Of a stretch of 32,055 nucleotides of DNA, positions 6,213 through 15,468 are shown piece after piece. The first letter of the stretch is position 1; each line of letters starts with the position of its first letter. Source of the DNA: Oscillospiraceae bacterium (GTDB lineage Bacteria > Bacillota > Clostridia > Oscillospirales > Ruminococcaceae). The position numbers were made by a program, and so were the translations under genes. The DNA lies in NCBI GenBank assembly GCA_017435565.1, contig JAFSEU010000015.1:1-32055 (forward strand), written 5' to 3'. The notes below the pieces were generated by a model. That model saw only the letters and a list, made by a program, of their open reading frames with translations, did not search any database and was not told where the DNA came from.

Positions 6213-9206
6213 ATGCAGAACCATTCAACCTTGTTTTTAACGCAGTCCTATGCGGATACTTGGGATGATTATAACCGTTCTTTGACGCAAAGTAACTTCC
6301 CTGTGTGGGATTATGTAATTCTCACAGCTTCAAACGAGCAGCAGGCACAGGGCTTTGCCGCCCAGCTTGATGAGCGCAAAGAGGCAGGTCTTTTGCCTAT
6401 GCGTACGCACTTTGCGGTAATTCCCGATAAAGACGGAAAGCGTGTCGGAAGCGGCGGTGCGACCTTAGGCGTTATTAAATATATTGCACAGCACAGCGGA
6501 AAAAGCGATTTTTCAAAGCTGCGTATTTTAGTTATCCACAGCGGCGGCGACAGCAAGCGTGTTCCGCAGTATTCTGCGCTTGGCAAGCTGTTTTCTCCCG
6601 TGCCTCACGAGCTGCAAAACGGAAGAAATTCAACGCTTTTTGATGAATTCATCATTGCAATGTCGTCGGTGCCTTCAAGAATCAGAGAGGGAATGCTTTT
6701 GCTTTCCGGTGATGTACTGCTGCTTTTCAATCCGCTGCAGATTGATTATCAAGGCACGGGTGCAGCTGCAATTTCTTTTAAAGAGGATGTCAACACAGGC
6801 AAGAATCACGGAGTTTTCCTGCGCGGTGACGACGGTCTTGTGCGCAGATTTTTACATAAGCAGTCTGTTGAGTCGCTAACGGCACAGGGTGCGGTTAACG
6901 AGCAGAATAAAGTCGATATTGATACGGGCGCGGTTATTTTTTCAAGCGATATGTTGAAATCGCTTTATGGTCTGTTGTGTGAAAACGGAGCTTTTTGCGA
7001 GGAAAAATACAATTATTATGTAAACGATACGGTCCGTCTTTCTCTCTATGGCGATTTTCTATATCCTCTTGCGAGCGATTCGACGCTTGAAGATTTTTAC
7101 AACGAAAAGCCCGAAGGGAATTTTTGCGACGAGCTTAAAAAAGCCCGCACGGACGTCTGGAATGTGCTTCGCCCTTACCGTATGAAACTTCTGCGTCTTG
7201 CTCCCGCTAAATTTATTCATTTTGGCACAACAGGCGAAATTTTGAAATTGATGGCGGGTGGCATTGAAGATTACAGGGTTCTCGGATGGAGCAACCGTGT
7301 TGCGAGCAGTATTAACGACGATACGGCAGGTTACAGCAGCGTGCTGTCGAGCAAGGCGAAAATCGGCAAAAACTGTTATCTTGAGGTAAGTTATGTGCAC
7401 AGCAATGCAGTGCTGGGCGACAATGTTCTTCTTTCATATGTTGATGTGCACGATGAAATCATCCCTTCCGATGTTGTTCTTCACGGCTTAAAACAGCGTG
7501 ACGGCAGGTTTGTTGTGCGGATTTACGGCACAGGTGACAATCCCAAGGCTTCGGTTGACGACTGTGCATTTCTGGGCACGACCTTAAAGGATTTTATGGA
7601 TAGGAATAATATATCCGAAGATGAACTGTGGGATTCAGAAGATCGCAGTCTGTGGACGGCAAAGCTCTATCCTTCGTGTGATACAATAAGACAGGCGGTT
7701 GCTTGTGCTCTTAATATTTATAAAATGGCAAGGGGCGAAGGCTGTGTCGATGAGTGGAGATGCGCACAGCGCAAATCGCTTTGCTCAGGCTTTAACGAGG
7801 CCGACCCTCATGCTCTGATTGCGTGGGATAAGCGTATGGCGGAGCTTGTGCGTATGGACAAGCTGGCAAAGCTGATAAGCAGCGGTGAGTGTGCGGCAAA
7901 GGCAAAAGCAGTTTTGAATTCGACAGCGCTCACCAAGATTCAGAAGCAGTGGCTTCAAAAGCATCTGTCAAAGGCTGATTTCAGCGAGGCGATGCGTCTG
8001 CACTATTATATCGGAACGGCTTTGGGCGGCGCCGACGGTGAATACCATATAAGCGAGTGCTTCAAAACCATACAGAAAAATATTCTCAGCAGCACATTAA
8101 GCGCACTTGAATATAACGATAAATGCACAATTGTCTGCGACAAGCATACCGTAAAATTGCCTCTTCGTGTAAACTGGGGCGGCGGTTGGAGCGATACGCC
8201 TCCGTATTGCAACGAGCACGGCGGAACAGTGCTCAATGCTGCTGTTCTGCTAAATGGTCAGATGCCGGTTGAGGTGACTCTGGAGAAAATCAGCGACCGT
8301 AAAATCGTTTTTGACAGCGCCGATATGGATGTTCACGGCGAGTTCGATTCTATTGAACCCTTGCAGGCAACGGGCGACCCTTACGACCCGTTTGCACTTC
8401 AGAAGGCAGCGCTGATTGCCTGCGGAATCATTCCGGCGCAAGGTGGAAATCTCGACGAAATTTTAACACGCTTAGGCGGCGGCTTTAAAATGGATTCTGA
8501 AGTGACAAATGTACCGAAGGGAAGCGGACTCGGCACAAGCAGCATACTTTCCGGTGCCTGCGTCAAGGCGATTTTCGAGTTTATGGGCATTTCTTATACA
8601 CAGGATGATTTGTACAGTCATGTGCTTTGTATGGAGCAGATTATGGCAACGGGCGGCGGCTGGCAGGACCAGGTCGGCGGCCTTTCAAACGGTATTAAAT
8701 ATATTACAACAATGCCGGGAATTAAGCAGAAAATCAAGGTGAGCTGGGTTGAAATTTCTGAAGAAACCCTCAAGGAGCTTGATGAGCGATTTGTTCTTAT
8801 ATATACGGGTCAGCGCAGATTGGCACGAAATCTTCTGCGTGATGTTGTCGGCAGGTACGTCGGAAATGAGCCCGACTCGCTCTTTGCCCTGAACGAAATT
8901 CAGCGTGTTGCCGCATTGATGAGATTTGAGCTTGAACGCGGCAATATTGATGAATTTGCCAAATTGCTTGATTATCATTGGGAATTATCGCAAAAGGTTG
9001 ACAAGGGTAGCACAAACACATTGATAAACCAGATTTTTGCAAGCATTTCCGATCTTATTGACGGAAGGCTCGTCTGCGGTGCGGGTGGCGGCGGCTTCTT
9101 GCAGGTCATTCTCAAAAAGGGCGTGCGCAAGGAAGAAGTTCATAAACGCTTGAAGGAAGTGTTTATGGATAACGATGTCGATATCTGGGACTGCAGTCTG
9201 ATATAA
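6213..9206 (+). CDS. fkp: Bifunctional L-fucokinase/L-fucose-1-phosphate guanylyltransferase
   Basis: The 997-residue protein matches the two-domain plan of Bacteroides Fkp. The N-terminal nucleotidyltransferase half (about 1-450) carries GGDSKRVPQYSALGK, the typical fucose-1-phosphate guanylyltransferase motif. The C-terminal GHMP kinase half (from about 645) carries RVNWGGGWSDTPP, the ATP-binding loop PKGSGLGTSSILSG (about 766-780), TGGGWQDQVGG and the end motif GAGGGGF (about 955). Together they convert free L-fucose to fucose-1-phosphate and then GDP-L-fucose. The gene has its own promoter and is followed 20 bp later by an AraC regulator. The de novo GDP-fucose genes come next, so both halves feed one nucleotide-sugar pool. 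Specificity for L-fucose rather than a related sugar is inferred. Confidence 0.92.
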   Translation: MQNHSTLFLTQSYADTWDDYNRSLTQSNFPVWDYVILTASNEQQAQGFAAQLDERKEAGLLPMRTHFAVIPDKDGKRVGSGGATLGVIKYIAQHSGKSDFSKLRILVIHSGGDSKRVPQYSALGKLFSPVPHELQNGRNSTLFDEFIIAMSSVPSRIREGMLLLSGDVLLLFNPLQIDYQGTGAAAISFKEDVNTGKNHGVFLRGDDGLVRRFLHKQSVESLTAQGAVNEQNKVDIDTGAVIFSSDMLKSLYGLLCENGAFCEEKYNYYVNDTVRLSLYGDFLYPLASDSTLEDFYNEKPEGNFCDELKKARTDVWNVLRPYRMKLLRLAPAKFIHFGTTGEILKLMAGGIEDYRVLGWSNRVASSINDDTAGYSSVLSSKAKIGKNCYLEVSYVHSNAVLGDNVLLSYVDVHDEIIPSDVVLHGLKQRDGRFVVRIYGTGDNPKASVDDCAFLGTTLKDFMDRNNISEDELWDSEDRSLWTAKLYPSCDTIRQAVACALNIYKMARGEGCVDEWRCAQRKSLCSGFNEADPHALIAWDKRMAELVRMDKLAKLISSGECAAKAKAVLNSTALTKIQKQWLQKHLSKADFSEAMRLHYYIGTALGGADGEYHISECFKTIQKNILSSTLSALEYNDKCTIVCDKHTVKLPLRVNWGGGWSDTPPYCNEHGGTVLNAAVLLNGQMPVEVTLEKISDRKIVFDSADMDVHGEFDSIEPLQATGDPYDPFALQKAALIACGIIPAQGGNLDEILTRLGGGFKMDSEVTNVPKGSGLGTSSILSGACVKAIFEFMGISYTQDDLYSHVLCMEQIMATGGGWQDQVGGLSNGIKYITTMPGIKQKIKVSWVEISEETLKELDERFVLIYTGQRRLARNLLRDVVGRYVGNEPDSLFALNEIQRVAALMRFELERGNIDEFAKLLDYHWELSQKVDKGSTNTLINQIFASISDLIDGRLVCGAGGGGFLQVILKKGVRKEEVHKRLKEVFMDNDVDIWDCSLI

Positions 9207-9226
9207 AAAACAAGGGGGTGTGAATA

Positions 9227-10111
9227 TTGGCGGATAACAAGAACGAAGACAGGCTTTTTCTGAACAATTCCAGCGCTGTCGATTCAAACCGTATTATTTA
9301 CACCTCGTCTGATTTTGCAAAAAATACATTGTTTTATCTCCAGGAAACGGGAAGTCTTAATGCAAAGCGTCAGCATATATCATCAAGAGAGAATCTGCAG
9401 TCGTACCTGTTTTTTATCGTCGAAAAAGGCAGCGGCACGCTGAAATATTGCGGCGAAGCATATGAGCTGAAGCAGAACGACTGTGTTTTTATCGATTGCA
9501 GCAAACCTTATTCCCATTGCACAAGCGATGATTTGTGGAAACTGCGCTGGGTACATTTCAACGCACACAATATGGACGCTGTTTATGAAAAATATACAGC
9601 CAGGGGAGGCAAGCCCTGCTTTTGTACACATAATGATTCGCAGTATACGGCATTGCTGTCGCATCTGTTTGAGATTGCCTCATCAACAAGCTATGTCCGC
9701 GATATGAAAATTCACGAAAAGCTGTCGGGTCTGCTGGTACTCTTAATGGAAGAAACGCAAACGCCCGACACAAATCCTGCGGGTGCAAAATCAACCGAAC
9801 TGGAAGCAATAAAAGAATATCTCGATGAAAATTTCACAGAAAAAATTACGCTTGATGATTTAAGCGCAAGGTTTTATATCAACAAATTCTATCTTCTGGA
9901 AATCTTCAAAAAACAATATGGTATGGGCATCAACGAATATCTTATACACAGGCGCATAACAAAGGCAAAGCGCCTGCTGCGTTTTACCGATAAAACCGTT
10001 GAAGCGATTGCTTTTGAATGCGGAATCAACAGCCTGCATTATTTCAGCAGGGTTTTTAAAAAAGTAGAGGGCTTAAGCCCCTCAGAATACAGAAAGAGCT
10101 GGGTCAGGTGA
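9227..10111 (+). CDS. AraC family regulator co-transcribed with fkp
   Basis: This 294-residue regulator has an N-terminal cupin-like sensor (about 40-120) and a C-terminal double helix-turn-helix (about 190-294) ending YFSRVFKKVEGLSPSEYRKSW. Translation is set at a TTG codon by AAGGGGGTG, 7 nt upstream; no in-frame ATG gives the full sensor domain. It lies 20 bp after fkp in the same transcript and just before the gmd promoter. Control of fucose salvage, of the gmd-fcl-manC unit, or of both, in response to L-fucose or its phosphate, is a reasonable guess. The ligand cannot be read from the sequence. Confidence 0.87.
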   Translation: MADNKNEDRLFLNNSSAVDSNRIIYTSSDFAKNTLFYLQETGSLNAKRQHISSRENLQSYLFFIVEKGSGTLKYCGEAYELKQNDCVFIDCSKPYSHCTSDDLWKLRWVHFNAHNMDAVYEKYTARGGKPCFCTHNDSQYTALLSHLFEIASSTSYVRDMKIHEKLSGLLVLLMEETQTPDTNPAGAKSTELEAIKEYLDENFTEKITLDDLSARFYINKFYLLEIFKKQYGMGINEYLIHRRITKAKRLLRFTDKTVEAIAFECGINSLHYFSRVFKKVEGLSPSEYRKSWVR

Positions 10112-10136
10112 CGTTTGGCGGTTGCTTGTTCTCAGC

Positions 10137-10158
10137 TTTATTCTTTGCAGAGAATAAA
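10137..10158. other. Perfect hairpin after the AraC gene
   Basis: TTTATTCT and AGAATAAA form an 8-bp perfect stem with a 6-nt loop. There is no U-tract on the + side, so it is not a clear terminator. It may stabilise the 3' end or be a protein-binding site. Confidence 0.4.
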
Positions 10159-10194
10159 ACCCAATAAAGTGCAAATTTAAACTAATATTGTGGA

Positions 10195-10223
10195 TTCAAA
10201 AGACTTTTGGTTTTTGTTACAAT
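10195..10223 (+). promoter_or_regulatory. Promoter for the gmd-fcl-manC unit
   Basis: TTCAAA (10195-10200, imperfect) and TACAAT (10218-10223) are separated by 17 nt, with a leader of about 40 nt before the gmd start. The weak -35 box is typical of a promoter needing an activator, and the -10 box lies inside a palindrome. Confidence 0.6.
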
Positions 10224-10229
10224 GTAACA
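10215..10229. promoter_or_regulatory. 15-bp palindrome over the gmd -10 box
   Basis: TGTTAC, AAT, GTAACA is a perfect inverted repeat covering the TACAAT box. A dimeric repressor bound here would block the promoter. AraC-type proteins generally bind direct repeats, so this site may belong to another regulator. Confidence 0.45.
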
Positions 10230-10268
10230 CGACACAAACAAAAAAATATATAAAGGGAGAAAAAGAAA

Positions 10269-11318
10269 ATGGCAAAGGTTGCATTGATTACAGGAATAAC
10301 CGGGCAGGACGGTTCTTTTCTGGCGGAATTTCTGCTTGAAAAGGGCTATGAGGTGCACGGAATAACACGACGTGCTTCGATTTCCAACACAGCGAGAATC
10401 GACCACTTAATCGCACAAAACGCAATAACTCTGCATGACGGCGATTTGTCAGATTCTTCATCGCTGATAAGAATTATAGGAATTGTAAAGCCCGATGAAA
10501 TATATAATTTAGCGGCACAGAGCCACGTTCAGGTGTCTTTTGATGTGCCCGAATATTCGGGCGATGTTGACGCACTCGGCGTGCTTCGCATTTTGGAAGC
10601 CGTGCGTATCTTGGGGCTTGCAGAAAAGACAAGAATCTATCAGGCATCCACTTCCGAGCTTTACGGCAAGGTTGAAGAGGTTCCCCAAAAGGAAACAACA
10701 CCTTTTCACCCTTACTCGCCTTATGCCGTTGCAAAGCAGTATGGCTTCTGGATTACAAAGGAATACCGTGAGGCCTACAATATGTTTGCTGTAAACGGCA
10801 TTTTGTTCAATCACGAATCGGAGCGCAGAGGCGAAAATTTTGTAACAAGAAAAATCACACTGGCCGCAGGCAGAATTGCCGAAGGTCTGCAGGATCATTT
10901 GGAGCTTGGCAATATGGATTCTCTGCGTGACTGGGGCTATGCCAAGGATTATGTTGAATGTATGTGGCTTATTCTGCAGCAGGAAAAACCCGATGACTTT
11001 GTAATCGCCACCGGAGAGCAGCACAGCGTGCGTGATTTTACAGAAAAAGCATTTGCGGCAAACGGAATTGAGATACGCTGGGAAGGCAAGGGCCTTGATG
11101 AAAAGGGATATGATGCAAATACAGGCAAAATGCTTGTTTGCGTAAATCCTGCGTGGTTCCGCCCGACAGATGTTGACAATCTGTGGGGAGACCCGACAAA
11201 GGCAAAAACCGTTCTTGGCTGGAATCCGCAGAAAACCAGCTATGAAGAGCTTGTGCGCATTATGGCACAGCACGACCGAGAGCTTGCAATAAAAGAAAAA
11301 GCAATGAAAAACGCTTAA
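10269..11318 (+). CDS. gmd: GDP-mannose 4,6-dehydratase
   Basis: The 349-residue short-chain dehydrogenase/reductase converts GDP-D-mannose to GDP-4-keto-6-deoxy-D-mannose, the first step to GDP-L-fucose. It shows the NADP-binding [16 protein letters not shown] start, the family RRAS segment, the STSELYG active-site strand and the YAVAK catalytic Tyr/Lys pair near residues 152-156. The length is typical. A strong AAAGGGAG ribosome site supports the ATG. It is followed 27 bp later by GDP-fucose synthase. The 4-keto product is also the precursor of GDP-rhamnose and GDP-perosamine, which matters because of the aminotransferase at 28566. Confidence 0.96.
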   Translation: MAKVALITGITGQDGSFLAEFLLEKGYEVHGITRRASISNTARIDHLIAQNAITLHDGDLSDSSSLIRIIGIVKPDEIYNLAAQSHVQVSFDVPEYSGDVDALGVLRILEAVRILGLAEKTRIYQASTSELYGKVEEVPQKETTPFHPYSPYAVAKQYGFWITKEYREAYNMFAVNGILFNHESERRGENFVTRKITLAAGRIAEGLQDHLELGNMDSLRDWGYAKDYVECMWLILQQEKPDDFVIATGEQHSVRDFTEKAFAANGIEIRWEGKGLDEKGYDANTGKMLVCVNPAWFRPTDVDNLWGDPTKAKTVLGWNPQKTSYEELVRIMAQHDRELAIKEKAMKNA

Positions 11319-11345
11319 GCAAAGATATATCGGAGAAAAAAGAAT

Positions 11346-12290
11346 ATGATGGAGAAAAATGCAAAAATCTATGTTGCGGGCCACCGTGGAATGGTAGGCT
11401 CGGCAATTGTGAGAGAGCTTGAAAGACAAGGATATACAAACATTATCACCCGCACCCATGCAGAGCTTGATTTGACGCGCCAGGCAGAGGTTGAACGCTT
11501 TTTTGAAGAAGAAAAACCCGAATATGTATTCTTGGCGGCAGCAAAGGTTGGCGGAATTGTTGCAAATTCGAATTCCTTGGCTGATTTTATGTATGACAAT
11601 ATGATTTTAGAAATGAATGTTATACATTCGGCTTGGAAAACAGGCTGCAAAAAGCTTGAATTTCTGGGCTCGTCGTGCATATATCCCCGCATGGCACCGC
11701 AGCCGATGACCGAAAGCTGCCTGCTGACAGGTGAGCTTGAGCAGACAAATGAGGCTTATGCTCTGGCAAAAATCAGCGGACTTAAATACTGTGAATACCT
11801 TAATCGTCAGTATGGAACAGATTATATCAGCCTTATGCCGACTAATCTTTATGGTCCGAATGACAATTATCACCCCACACACAGCCATGTTCTGCCGGCG
11901 CTTATACGTCGTTTTCACGAGGCAAAGCAGAACAATCTTCCTTCTGTAACCTGCTGGGGCGACGGAAGTCCACTGCGTGAGTTTTTATATGTTGATGACC
12001 TTGCAAATCTGTGTGTATTTCTGATGAATAATTACAGCGGAAACGAAACCGTGAATGCAGGCACGGGCAAGGAACTGACCATAAAAGAGCTTACCGAATT
12101 GGTTGCAAAGGTTGTAGACTACAAGGGCGAAATTTTATGGGATACAACAAAGCCCAACGGCACACCGAGAAAATTGCTTGATGTAAGCAAGGCAAAGGCT
12201 TTGGGCTGGACATATAAAACCGAGCTTGAAGACGGCATCAGGCTTTCGTATGATGATTTTCTGAATAACCCGATGCGTGCTGAAAGATAA
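11346..12290 (+). CDS. fcl: GDP-L-fucose synthase (epimerase/reductase)
   Basis: The 314-residue SDR enzyme epimerises at C3/C5 and then reduces C4 of GDP-4-keto-6-deoxymannose with NADPH to give GDP-L-fucose. Diagnostic features are [16 protein letters not shown] near the N-terminus, the GSSCIYP segment and the YALAK catalytic pair, plus the NLYGPNDNY motif. The start could be the ATG at 11346 or the adjacent ATG at 11349; both are served by CGGAGA. Its position directly after gmd confirms the pathway. Confidence 0.95.
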   Translation: MMEKNAKIYVAGHRGMVGSAIVRELERQGYTNIITRTHAELDLTRQAEVERFFEEEKPEYVFLAAAKVGGIVANSNSLADFMYDNMILEMNVIHSAWKTGCKKLEFLGSSCIYPRMAPQPMTESCLLTGELEQTNEAYALAKISGLKYCEYLNRQYGTDYISLMPTNLYGPNDNYHPTHSHVLPALIRRFHEAKQNNLPSVTCWGDGSPLREFLYVDDLANLCVFLMNNYSGNETVNAGTGKELTIKELTELVAKVVDYKGEILWDTTKPNGTPRKLLDVSKAKALGWTYKTELEDGIRLSYDDFLNNPMRAER

Positions 12291-12336
12291 TTTTTCAAGG
12301 CGATATTTTTTGGGGATATTTTTGGGGAGAAGGATA

Positions 12337-13665
12337 ATGAATATAATTTTGCTATCGGGCGGTTCGGGCAAAAGGCTCTGGCCTTTGTCAAACGATATCC
12401 GTTCCAAACAGTTTATCAAGATTTTTAAAACTGATGACGGCGAATATGAATCAATGGTGCAGCGTGTTTTTCGCCAGATAAAAAGCGTTGACAAAGAAGC
12501 TTGCGTTACAATTGCAACATCAAAAACGCAGGTTTCGGCAATTTTCAATCAGCTGGGCGAAAACGTGGGCATTTCCGTTGAACCCTGCCGAAGGGATACT
12601 TTTCCCGCAATTGCGCTTGCAACGGCATATCTTGTTGATGTTATGGGAATCGACGAGGAAGAGCCTGTTGTTGTCTGCCCTGTTGACCCTTTTGTTGAGG
12701 ACGATTATTTTAAGGCAATAAAGGATCTGAGCGAGCTTGCAGCCAATTCAAGCGCAAATCTTTCGCTTATGGGCATCGAGCCCACATACCCAAGCGAAAA
12801 ATACGGCTATATTATTCCCGAAAGCGCCGATAATGTAAGCAAAGTCAAAACCTTTAAGGAAAAACCCGATGAAAAAACCGCGAAAGAATACATTGCTCAG
12901 GGTGCGCTTTGGAACGGCGGCGTGTTTGCCTATAAACTGAAATATGTGCTCAGTAAGGCACACGAGCTGATTGATTTTGAAGATTATCACGATTTGTTTG
13001 CAAAGTATGACACATTGCAGAAAATCAGCTTTGACTATGCCGTTGTCGAAAAGGAAAGCAATATTCAGGTTATGCGCTTTGCAGGTGAGTGGAAGGACTT
13101 GGGAACGTGGAACACGCTGACCGAGGCTATGGTAGAATCCAGCGTGGGCGATGCCACAATGAACGAAAACTGTTCCAACGTACACATCATCAACGAAATG
13201 AGCATACCGATAATCGCAATGGGTCTGCACGATGTTGTGATATCTGCCAGCCCCGAAGGAATACTGGTTTCCGACAAGCATCAGTCAAGCTATATAAAGC
13301 CGTTTGTCGATAAAATCGACCAGCAGGTAATGTTTGCCGAAAAATCGTGGGGAAGCTTCAGGGTGCTTGAGGTTGAAGAAGAAAGTCTTACTATCAAGGT
13401 GACTCTTAATCCCGGCCACAGTATGTATTATCACAGCCACAAAAACCGTGATGAGGTCTGGGTCGTGATATCGGGCACGGGCAGAGCCGTTGTTGAAGGC
13501 GTTGAAAGAGCAGTTGGCGTTGGCGATGTTATCTGCGTTAAGGCGGAGGAAAAGCACACGATTTTTGCCGACAGCGAGCTTAAGCTTATTGAAGTGCAGA
13601 TGGGAAAGGGCATCAGCGTTGATGATAAGCGCAAGTTTGAATTTAAAAACGCAGGCAAGCTTTAA
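12337..13665 (+). CDS. manC: Mannose-1-phosphate guanylyltransferase with C-terminal cupin
   Basis: The 442-residue enzyme makes GDP-mannose from mannose-1-phosphate and GTP, supplying Gmd. The start of the nucleotidyltransferase domain reads LLSGGSGKRLWPLSNDIRSK, and the sugar-phosphate motif FKEKP follows near residue 170. The C-terminal 100 residues form a mannose-6-phosphate-isomerase-like cupin with HSHKNRDEVWVV and a later KHTI. It may therefore also carry isomerase activity, as in type II PMI/GMP enzymes. The ATG at 12337 is chosen over an upstream in-frame start at 12277, because GGGGAGAAGG sits just before it and the family begins here. No phosphomannomutase gene is in the window. 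Confidence 0.92.
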   Translation: MNIILLSGGSGKRLWPLSNDIRSKQFIKIFKTDDGEYESMVQRVFRQIKSVDKEACVTIATSKTQVSAIFNQLGENVGISVEPCRRDTFPAIALATAYLVDVMGIDEEEPVVVCPVDPFVEDDYFKAIKDLSELAANSSANLSLMGIEPTYPSEKYGYIIPESADNVSKVKTFKEKPDEKTAKEYIAQGALWNGGVFAYKLKYVLSKAHELIDFEDYHDLFAKYDTLQKISFDYAVVEKESNIQVMRFAGEWKDLGTWNTLTEAMVESSVGDATMNENCSNVHIINEMSIPIIAMGLHDVVISASPEGILVSDKHQSSYIKPFVDKIDQQVMFAEKSWGSFRVLEVEEESLTIKVTLNPGHSMYYHSHKNRDEVWVVISGTGRAVVEGVERAVGVGDVICVKAEEKHTIFADSELKLIEVQMGKGISVDDKRKFEFKNAGKL

Positions 13666-13676
13666 TTTATGTGTTT

Positions 13677-13717
13677 AAGCGGATTCGTTACAAAAACGGG
13701 TCCGCTTTTGATTTTGT
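13677..13717 (+). terminator. Terminator closing the GDP-fucose block
   Basis: AAGCGGA and TCCGCTT form a 7-bp stem that extends inward through G-U and Watson-Crick pairs (TTCGTT with AACGGG). TTTTGATTTTG follows. It starts 12 bp after the manC stop codon. Confidence 0.8.
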
Positions 13718-13797
13718 GCGATTATATGTTATGAATGAGAGGTTGCTAAAGCGCATATAAAAAAGCAAAAATTCAAAAAAATATGCGATATTTTGTG

Positions 13798-13826
13798 TTG
13801 CAAAATTTTGCGTAATGGGTTATAAT
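13798..13826 (+). promoter_or_regulatory. Promoter of the P-loop/CYTH gene
   Basis: TTGCAA (13798-13803) and TATAAT (13821-13826) are separated by 17 nt. The element shares 17 identical bases around the -35 (13791-13807) and 10 around the -10 with the promoter at 15812-15840, at the same spacing. Confidence 0.8.
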
Positions 13827-13869
13827 ATCGTATACTATTTTTACGAATGCAAGCGAAAAGGAAAAACTT

Positions 13870-14967
13870 ATGCAGGATTTGAAAAAAATTGTAATAACAG
13901 GCGGGCCGTGTGCGGGCAAAACGACGGCAATGGGCTGGATAAAAAATGCACTTGAACCTATGGGATATACTGTTTTGTTTGTGCCCGAAACCGCAACCGA
14001 GCTTATTTGCGGCGGCGTTGCACCGTGGACCTGCGGCACAAGCCTTGAATATCAGATATGTCAGATGCAATTGCAAATCGCAAAGGAAGAGATTTTTAGC
14101 AAAGCAGCCAAAACAATGCCTGCCGAAAAAATATTGATTGTATGCGATAGGGGGATGCTTGATAACAAGGCCTATATGCAGCAGGATGATTTTGAAAAGG
14201 CTCTTTACGCCATAAATTCTGATGAAGTAACGCTGCGGGATAATTATGATGCGGTGTTTCACTTGGTTACTGCCGCAAAGGGTGCGCAAAAGTTTTATAC
14301 AACAGCAGGCAACAACGCCAGAACCGAAACCTTACAGGAAGCCGCCGCGCTTGATGACAAGCTTATCAGCGCCTGGACAGGGCATCCGCATTTGCGCATT
14401 ATAGGCAACGACGGCAGCTTTGAAGACAAGATGAAAGCGCTTGTCGCTGAAATGTCAAGCTTTCTGGGCGAGCCTGAGCCGCTTGAAATCGAGCGAAAGT
14501 TTTTGATAGAATACCCCGATATAAATCTGCTGGAATCAAGTGAGTTTTGCAACAAGGTTGATATTGAGCAGACTTATCTTGAAAATGCTGCAGGCGAAAG
14601 GTTTCGTTTGCGCCGCAGGGGAATAAACGGCAATTATATATATTACCACACATATAAGGAAAAAATATCGGATATAAAGCGGATTGAAATCGAAAAGCGC
14701 ATATCAAAAAGCGAATATGACGAGTTTTTGAGCAACACAAAATCGCAAAAGCATACAATTTCAAAAACAAGATATTGCCTTGTGTATGAAAATCAGTATT
14801 TTGAAATTGATGTATATCCTTTCTGGAAAGACAAGGCGATTATGGAAATTGAGCTTTGCGATGAAAACTGCAAAGTTAATTTGCCCGATTGCATCAACGT
14901 GATAAAAGAAGTATCCGATGATGATGCTTTCAGCAATTTTTCGCTTGCAAAAAATTATGGCAAATAA
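13870..14967 (+). CDS. P-loop ATPase/kinase (AAA_28-like) fused to a CYTH domain
   Basis: The 365-residue fusion has an N-terminal P-loop NTPase (Walker A GGPCAGKTT at about 11-19, acidic VCDRGMLDNKAY further on) of the NadR/AAA_28-like group. The C-terminal CYTH (triphosphate tunnel metalloenzyme) domain starts at the EIERK signature at 206-210. Paired RLRRRG and EIEKRI basic/acidic strands line the tunnel. CYTH enzymes hydrolyse or bind triphosphates such as thiamine triphosphate, tripolyphosphate or RNA 5' ends. The kinase half suggests phosphorylation of a small molecule. The real substrate is unknown. The gene has its own promoter and terminator, so it is not part of either sugar operon. 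Confidence 0.85.
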   Translation: MQDLKKIVITGGPCAGKTTAMGWIKNALEPMGYTVLFVPETATELICGGVAPWTCGTSLEYQICQMQLQIAKEEIFSKAAKTMPAEKILIVCDRGMLDNKAYMQQDDFEKALYAINSDEVTLRDNYDAVFHLVTAAKGAQKFYTTAGNNARTETLQEAAALDDKLISAWTGHPHLRIIGNDGSFEDKMKALVAEMSSFLGEPEPLEIERKFLIEYPDINLLESSEFCNKVDIEQTYLENAAGERFRLRRRGINGNYIYYHTYKEKISDIKRIEIEKRISKSEYDEFLSNTKSQKHTISKTRYCLVYENQYFEIDVYPFWKDKAIMEIELCDENCKVNLPDCINVIKEVSDDDAFSNFSLAKNYGK

Positions 14968-14972
14968 ATACA

Positions 14973-15003
14973 AAAACCGAACTTGCGAAAAGTTCGGTTT
15001 TGT
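14973..15003 (+). terminator. Intrinsic terminator after the P-loop/CYTH gene
   Basis: A 9-bp stem (ACCGAACTT with AAGTTCGGT) with a short loop is flanked by A-rich and T-rich runs, 5 bp after the stop codon. The upstream A5 allows some reverse function. Confidence 0.88.
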
Positions 15004-15033
15004 TTATAAAAAATTATAACGGAGAAATGTATT

Positions 15034-15456
15034 ATGGTAGTACCAAACATCCCCAACAACAGCTTGACAGAAGAAATTAAGGAAATTGTCAGTTTATGTC
15101 AACAGCTTGAAGATCGATATGATTCATATTTCAATCCGCCGGCATCAGAAGAAGAAATCATCGCATGGGAAAATGAACACGGAATAACCATTCCTGAAAC
15201 ATATAAGGATTGGTTGAGGTTTTCTAATGGTTCTGAGATAATAAATGGACTCGCAGATTTTTGGAAAGTCAAAAAGATTGGCAGTTGCGACCAGTTCCTT
15301 CCGAATGACTTGGTTACTATTGGTGAATTGATTGGAGACGGTGAGTATCTTTGCTTTTCTAAGAAAACAGGCAAGATTGTTAGATATAATCATGGAAAAA
15401 TGCGTGAATACGATAATATGAACAAAGTTATAAAAAAGTTGTTAAATATAGTTTAA
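15034..15456 (+). CDS. SMI1/KNR4 (SUKH) family protein, probable immunity protein
   Basis: The 140-residue protein shows the SUKH pattern. An early helix is followed by PPASEEEIIAWENEHGITIP, then YKDWLRFSNGSEI, and later a GDGEYLCFSKKTGKIVRYNHG strand pair. Family members often protect against contact-dependent or polymorphic toxins, usually nucleases or deaminases; others are orphan and of unknown role. No toxin gene is visible nearby. The gene is AT-richer than its left-hand neighbours, a hint of transfer. CGGAGA upstream supports the ATG at 15034. It is followed 12 bp later by a small Cys-rich ORF. Family call fairly sure; immunity role inferred. Confidence 0.8.
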   Translation: MVVPNIPNNSLTEEIKEIVSLCQQLEDRYDSYFNPPASEEEIIAWENEHGITIPETYKDWLRFSNGSEIINGLADFWKVKKIGSCDQFLPNDLVTIGELIGDGEYLCFSKKTGKIVRYNHGKMREYDNMNKVIKKLLNIV

Positions 15457-15468
15457 GGGAGACAGAAG

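Noticed and set aside
10509..11459. 316-codon reverse-strand open frame opposite gmd
   Set aside because: It lies wholly over a clear GDP-mannose dehydratase gene, and its translation is Cys/Phe/Ile-rich without any family pattern. It is a shadow of the coding strand.
12277..12336. Upstream extension of manC
   Set aside because: It would overlap the end of fcl and adds 20 residues unlike the family start. GGGGAGAAGG before 12337 marks the real start.
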